Assembly (NCBI GenBank): GCA_035762175.1
Contig: DASTPP010000222.1
Span: 1-27,936 of the forward strand
Length of the DNA: 27,936 nucleotides
DNA from: DASTPP01 sp035762175
Lineage (GTDB): Bacteria > Myxococcota_A > Polyangia > Polyangiales > Polyangiaceae
Reading direction: 5' to 3'
Of the stretch, positions 27,319-27,936 are shown piece by piece. The notes under the pieces were generated by a model. It saw only the letters and a list, made by a program, of their open reading frames with translations, had not been told where the DNA came from and made no database searches. Position numbers and translations under genes: made by a program. Position 1 is the stretch's first letter, and every line of letters begins with the position of its first letter.

Positions 27319-27936
27319 ATGAACTCGCGCCAGCGCACCCCTGCTCGCCCCCCCATCGCGGGGTTCGTCGCCCTCAGCTCGTTGGTTCTGCTGTCGTCCT
27401 TGACCTCCAACTGTGGTGACACGTCGTCCTTCGACAGCAACGCCGCCTACGACGGAGGCCCCGATCGGGGCGACGGCTCGTACGGTTCGCCGAACAACGG
27501 CAGCGGCGGCGGCGGCACCGGCGGCGGCGGCACCGGCGGCGGCATCGGCGGTAGCGGCGGGCCCAACCCCGGGGCGCCGAGGCCCGAGCCCGGGGCCGAC
27601 CCCAACGAACCCCAAGCCGCCCCGGCCTGTAGCTCGCTCGATTCGACGAAGCCGCTCGAGCTCTTCTTGTCGGCCGACGACTCGAACTCGATGGCCTCGC
27701 CGGTCATCGCGCGGCGCTACATCCGCGAGCAGGGCATGGTGCCGCCCTCGTACGTCCTTCGGACGTACGAGTTTCTGAACTACTACAACGTCAACTACGG
27801 CAACGTCGCCCCCGGCACCCTCGGCGTCGACGCCCAGCTGCGCGTCAACGCGGCCGGCGAGTACGAGCTGCAGATCGGCGTGCAGGCGCCCCCGCGCGAG
27901 GTGCGCCGCCCGATGACCCTCACCTTCGTGCTCGAC
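27319..27936 (+). CDS. vWA-domain lipoprotein, N-terminal part (gene runs off the window)
   Basis: 206 residues are visible. The signal sequence (MNSRQRTPARPPIAGFVALS, then SLVLLSSLTSNC) ends at a Cys near residue 34. The lipobox T-S-N-C is slightly unusual at -1. A Gly/Thr/Ser-rich linker with GGGGTGGGGTGGG-type repeats follows. From about residue 118 the sequence resembles the region that precedes the vWA domain in YfbK-type proteins: ARRYIREQGMVPPSYVLRTY, then EFLNYYNVNYGNVAPG. It ends in MTLTFVLD, the first strand of a vWA domain just before the expected MIDAS motif DxSGSM. It would be a periplasmic or surface-anchored vWA protein. It is the third vWA protein in a row. A hairpin candidate lies in front of it and it has its own RBS, so it may be a separate transcription unit. 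Confidence 0.85.
   Translation, partial: MNSRQRTPARPPIAGFVALSSLVLLSSLTSNCGDTSSFDSNAAYDGGPDRGDGSYGSPNNGSGGGGTGGGGTGGGIGGSGGPNPGAPRPEPGADPNEPQAAPACSSLDSTKPLELFLSADDSNSMASPVIARRYIREQGMVPPSYVLRTYEFLNYYNVNYGNVAPGTLGVDAQLRVNAAGEYELQIGVQAPPREVRRPMTLTFVLD

Overview
The window is very GC-rich DNA with strong third-position G/C bias, so the non-coding frames hold many long spurious ORFs. The gene set suggests a myxobacterium or close relative (Polyangiales-like): Hanks-type Ser/Thr kinases, one with a STAND/AAA-TPR output; VIT and von Willebrand A (vWA) proteins; Gly/Thr-rich lipoproteins; and a TonB-dependent receptor carrying its own TonB C-terminal-like domain. That placement is inferred from gene content and style. 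I saw no tRNA, rRNA, CRISPR array, insertion sequence, integrase or phage gene. No gene-free stretch exceeds 300 bases; the longest are 22730-23002 and 15011-15210.

Layout. (1) 1-142: 5' end of a lipoprotein gene (minus). (2) 279-5113 (minus): a transition-metal region with a DmeF-type Co/Ni efflux pump carrying a His-rich loop, then a TonB-dependent receptor and a putative metal-binding lipoprotein. A Fur-family-like operator lies just upstream of the receptor and resembles the Nur (nickel uptake regulator) box. Together this reads as balanced metal uptake and efflux. (3) 5254-6051 (plus): a PhzF-family isomerase. (4) 5904-14306 (minus): a likely four-gene operon of kinase-ATPase-TPR regulator, an undescribed protein with a duplicated HFARW/SN-Y/F-DG domain, a DyP-type heme peroxidase, and an HD-GYP/LuxR regulator. 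The regulator's C-terminus runs antisense into the PhzF gene, possibly because of a one-base slip. (5) 14414-15600 (plus): a caleosin-like EF-hand protein and a gamma-glutamylcyclotransferase-fold protein. (6) 15758-18787 (plus): a membrane pyrophosphatase of the K+-dependent type and a small kinase. (7) 18842-27936: three vWA proteins around one divergent intergenic region. On the minus strand is a 1295-residue VIT / zinc ribbon / vWA / Pro-rich / zinc ribbon / vWA protein. On the plus strand are a MerR regulator and, 4 bp later, a 1107-residue VIT-vWA protein. They are followed by a vWA lipoprotein cut by the window end.

The best candidate for something undescribed is the 1107-residue protein (23811-27134). 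Behind its VIT and vWA domains lie two halves of a protein kinase in swapped order: activation segment plus C-lobe first, then N-lobe through the catalytic loop and DFG position. The key catalytic residues are substituted. This looks like a circularly permuted pseudokinase cut within the activation loop. Its gene follows a MerR gene whose promoter carries two copies of the palindrome TGACAGTGTCA.

Several genes show a -10-like hexamer (NANNNT) ending 7-9 nt before the start codon, and three of them have a TTG-starting -35 exactly 17 bp further up. This suggests leaderless transcription is common here. All functional statements rest on motif recognition by eye; no database search or structure prediction was run.
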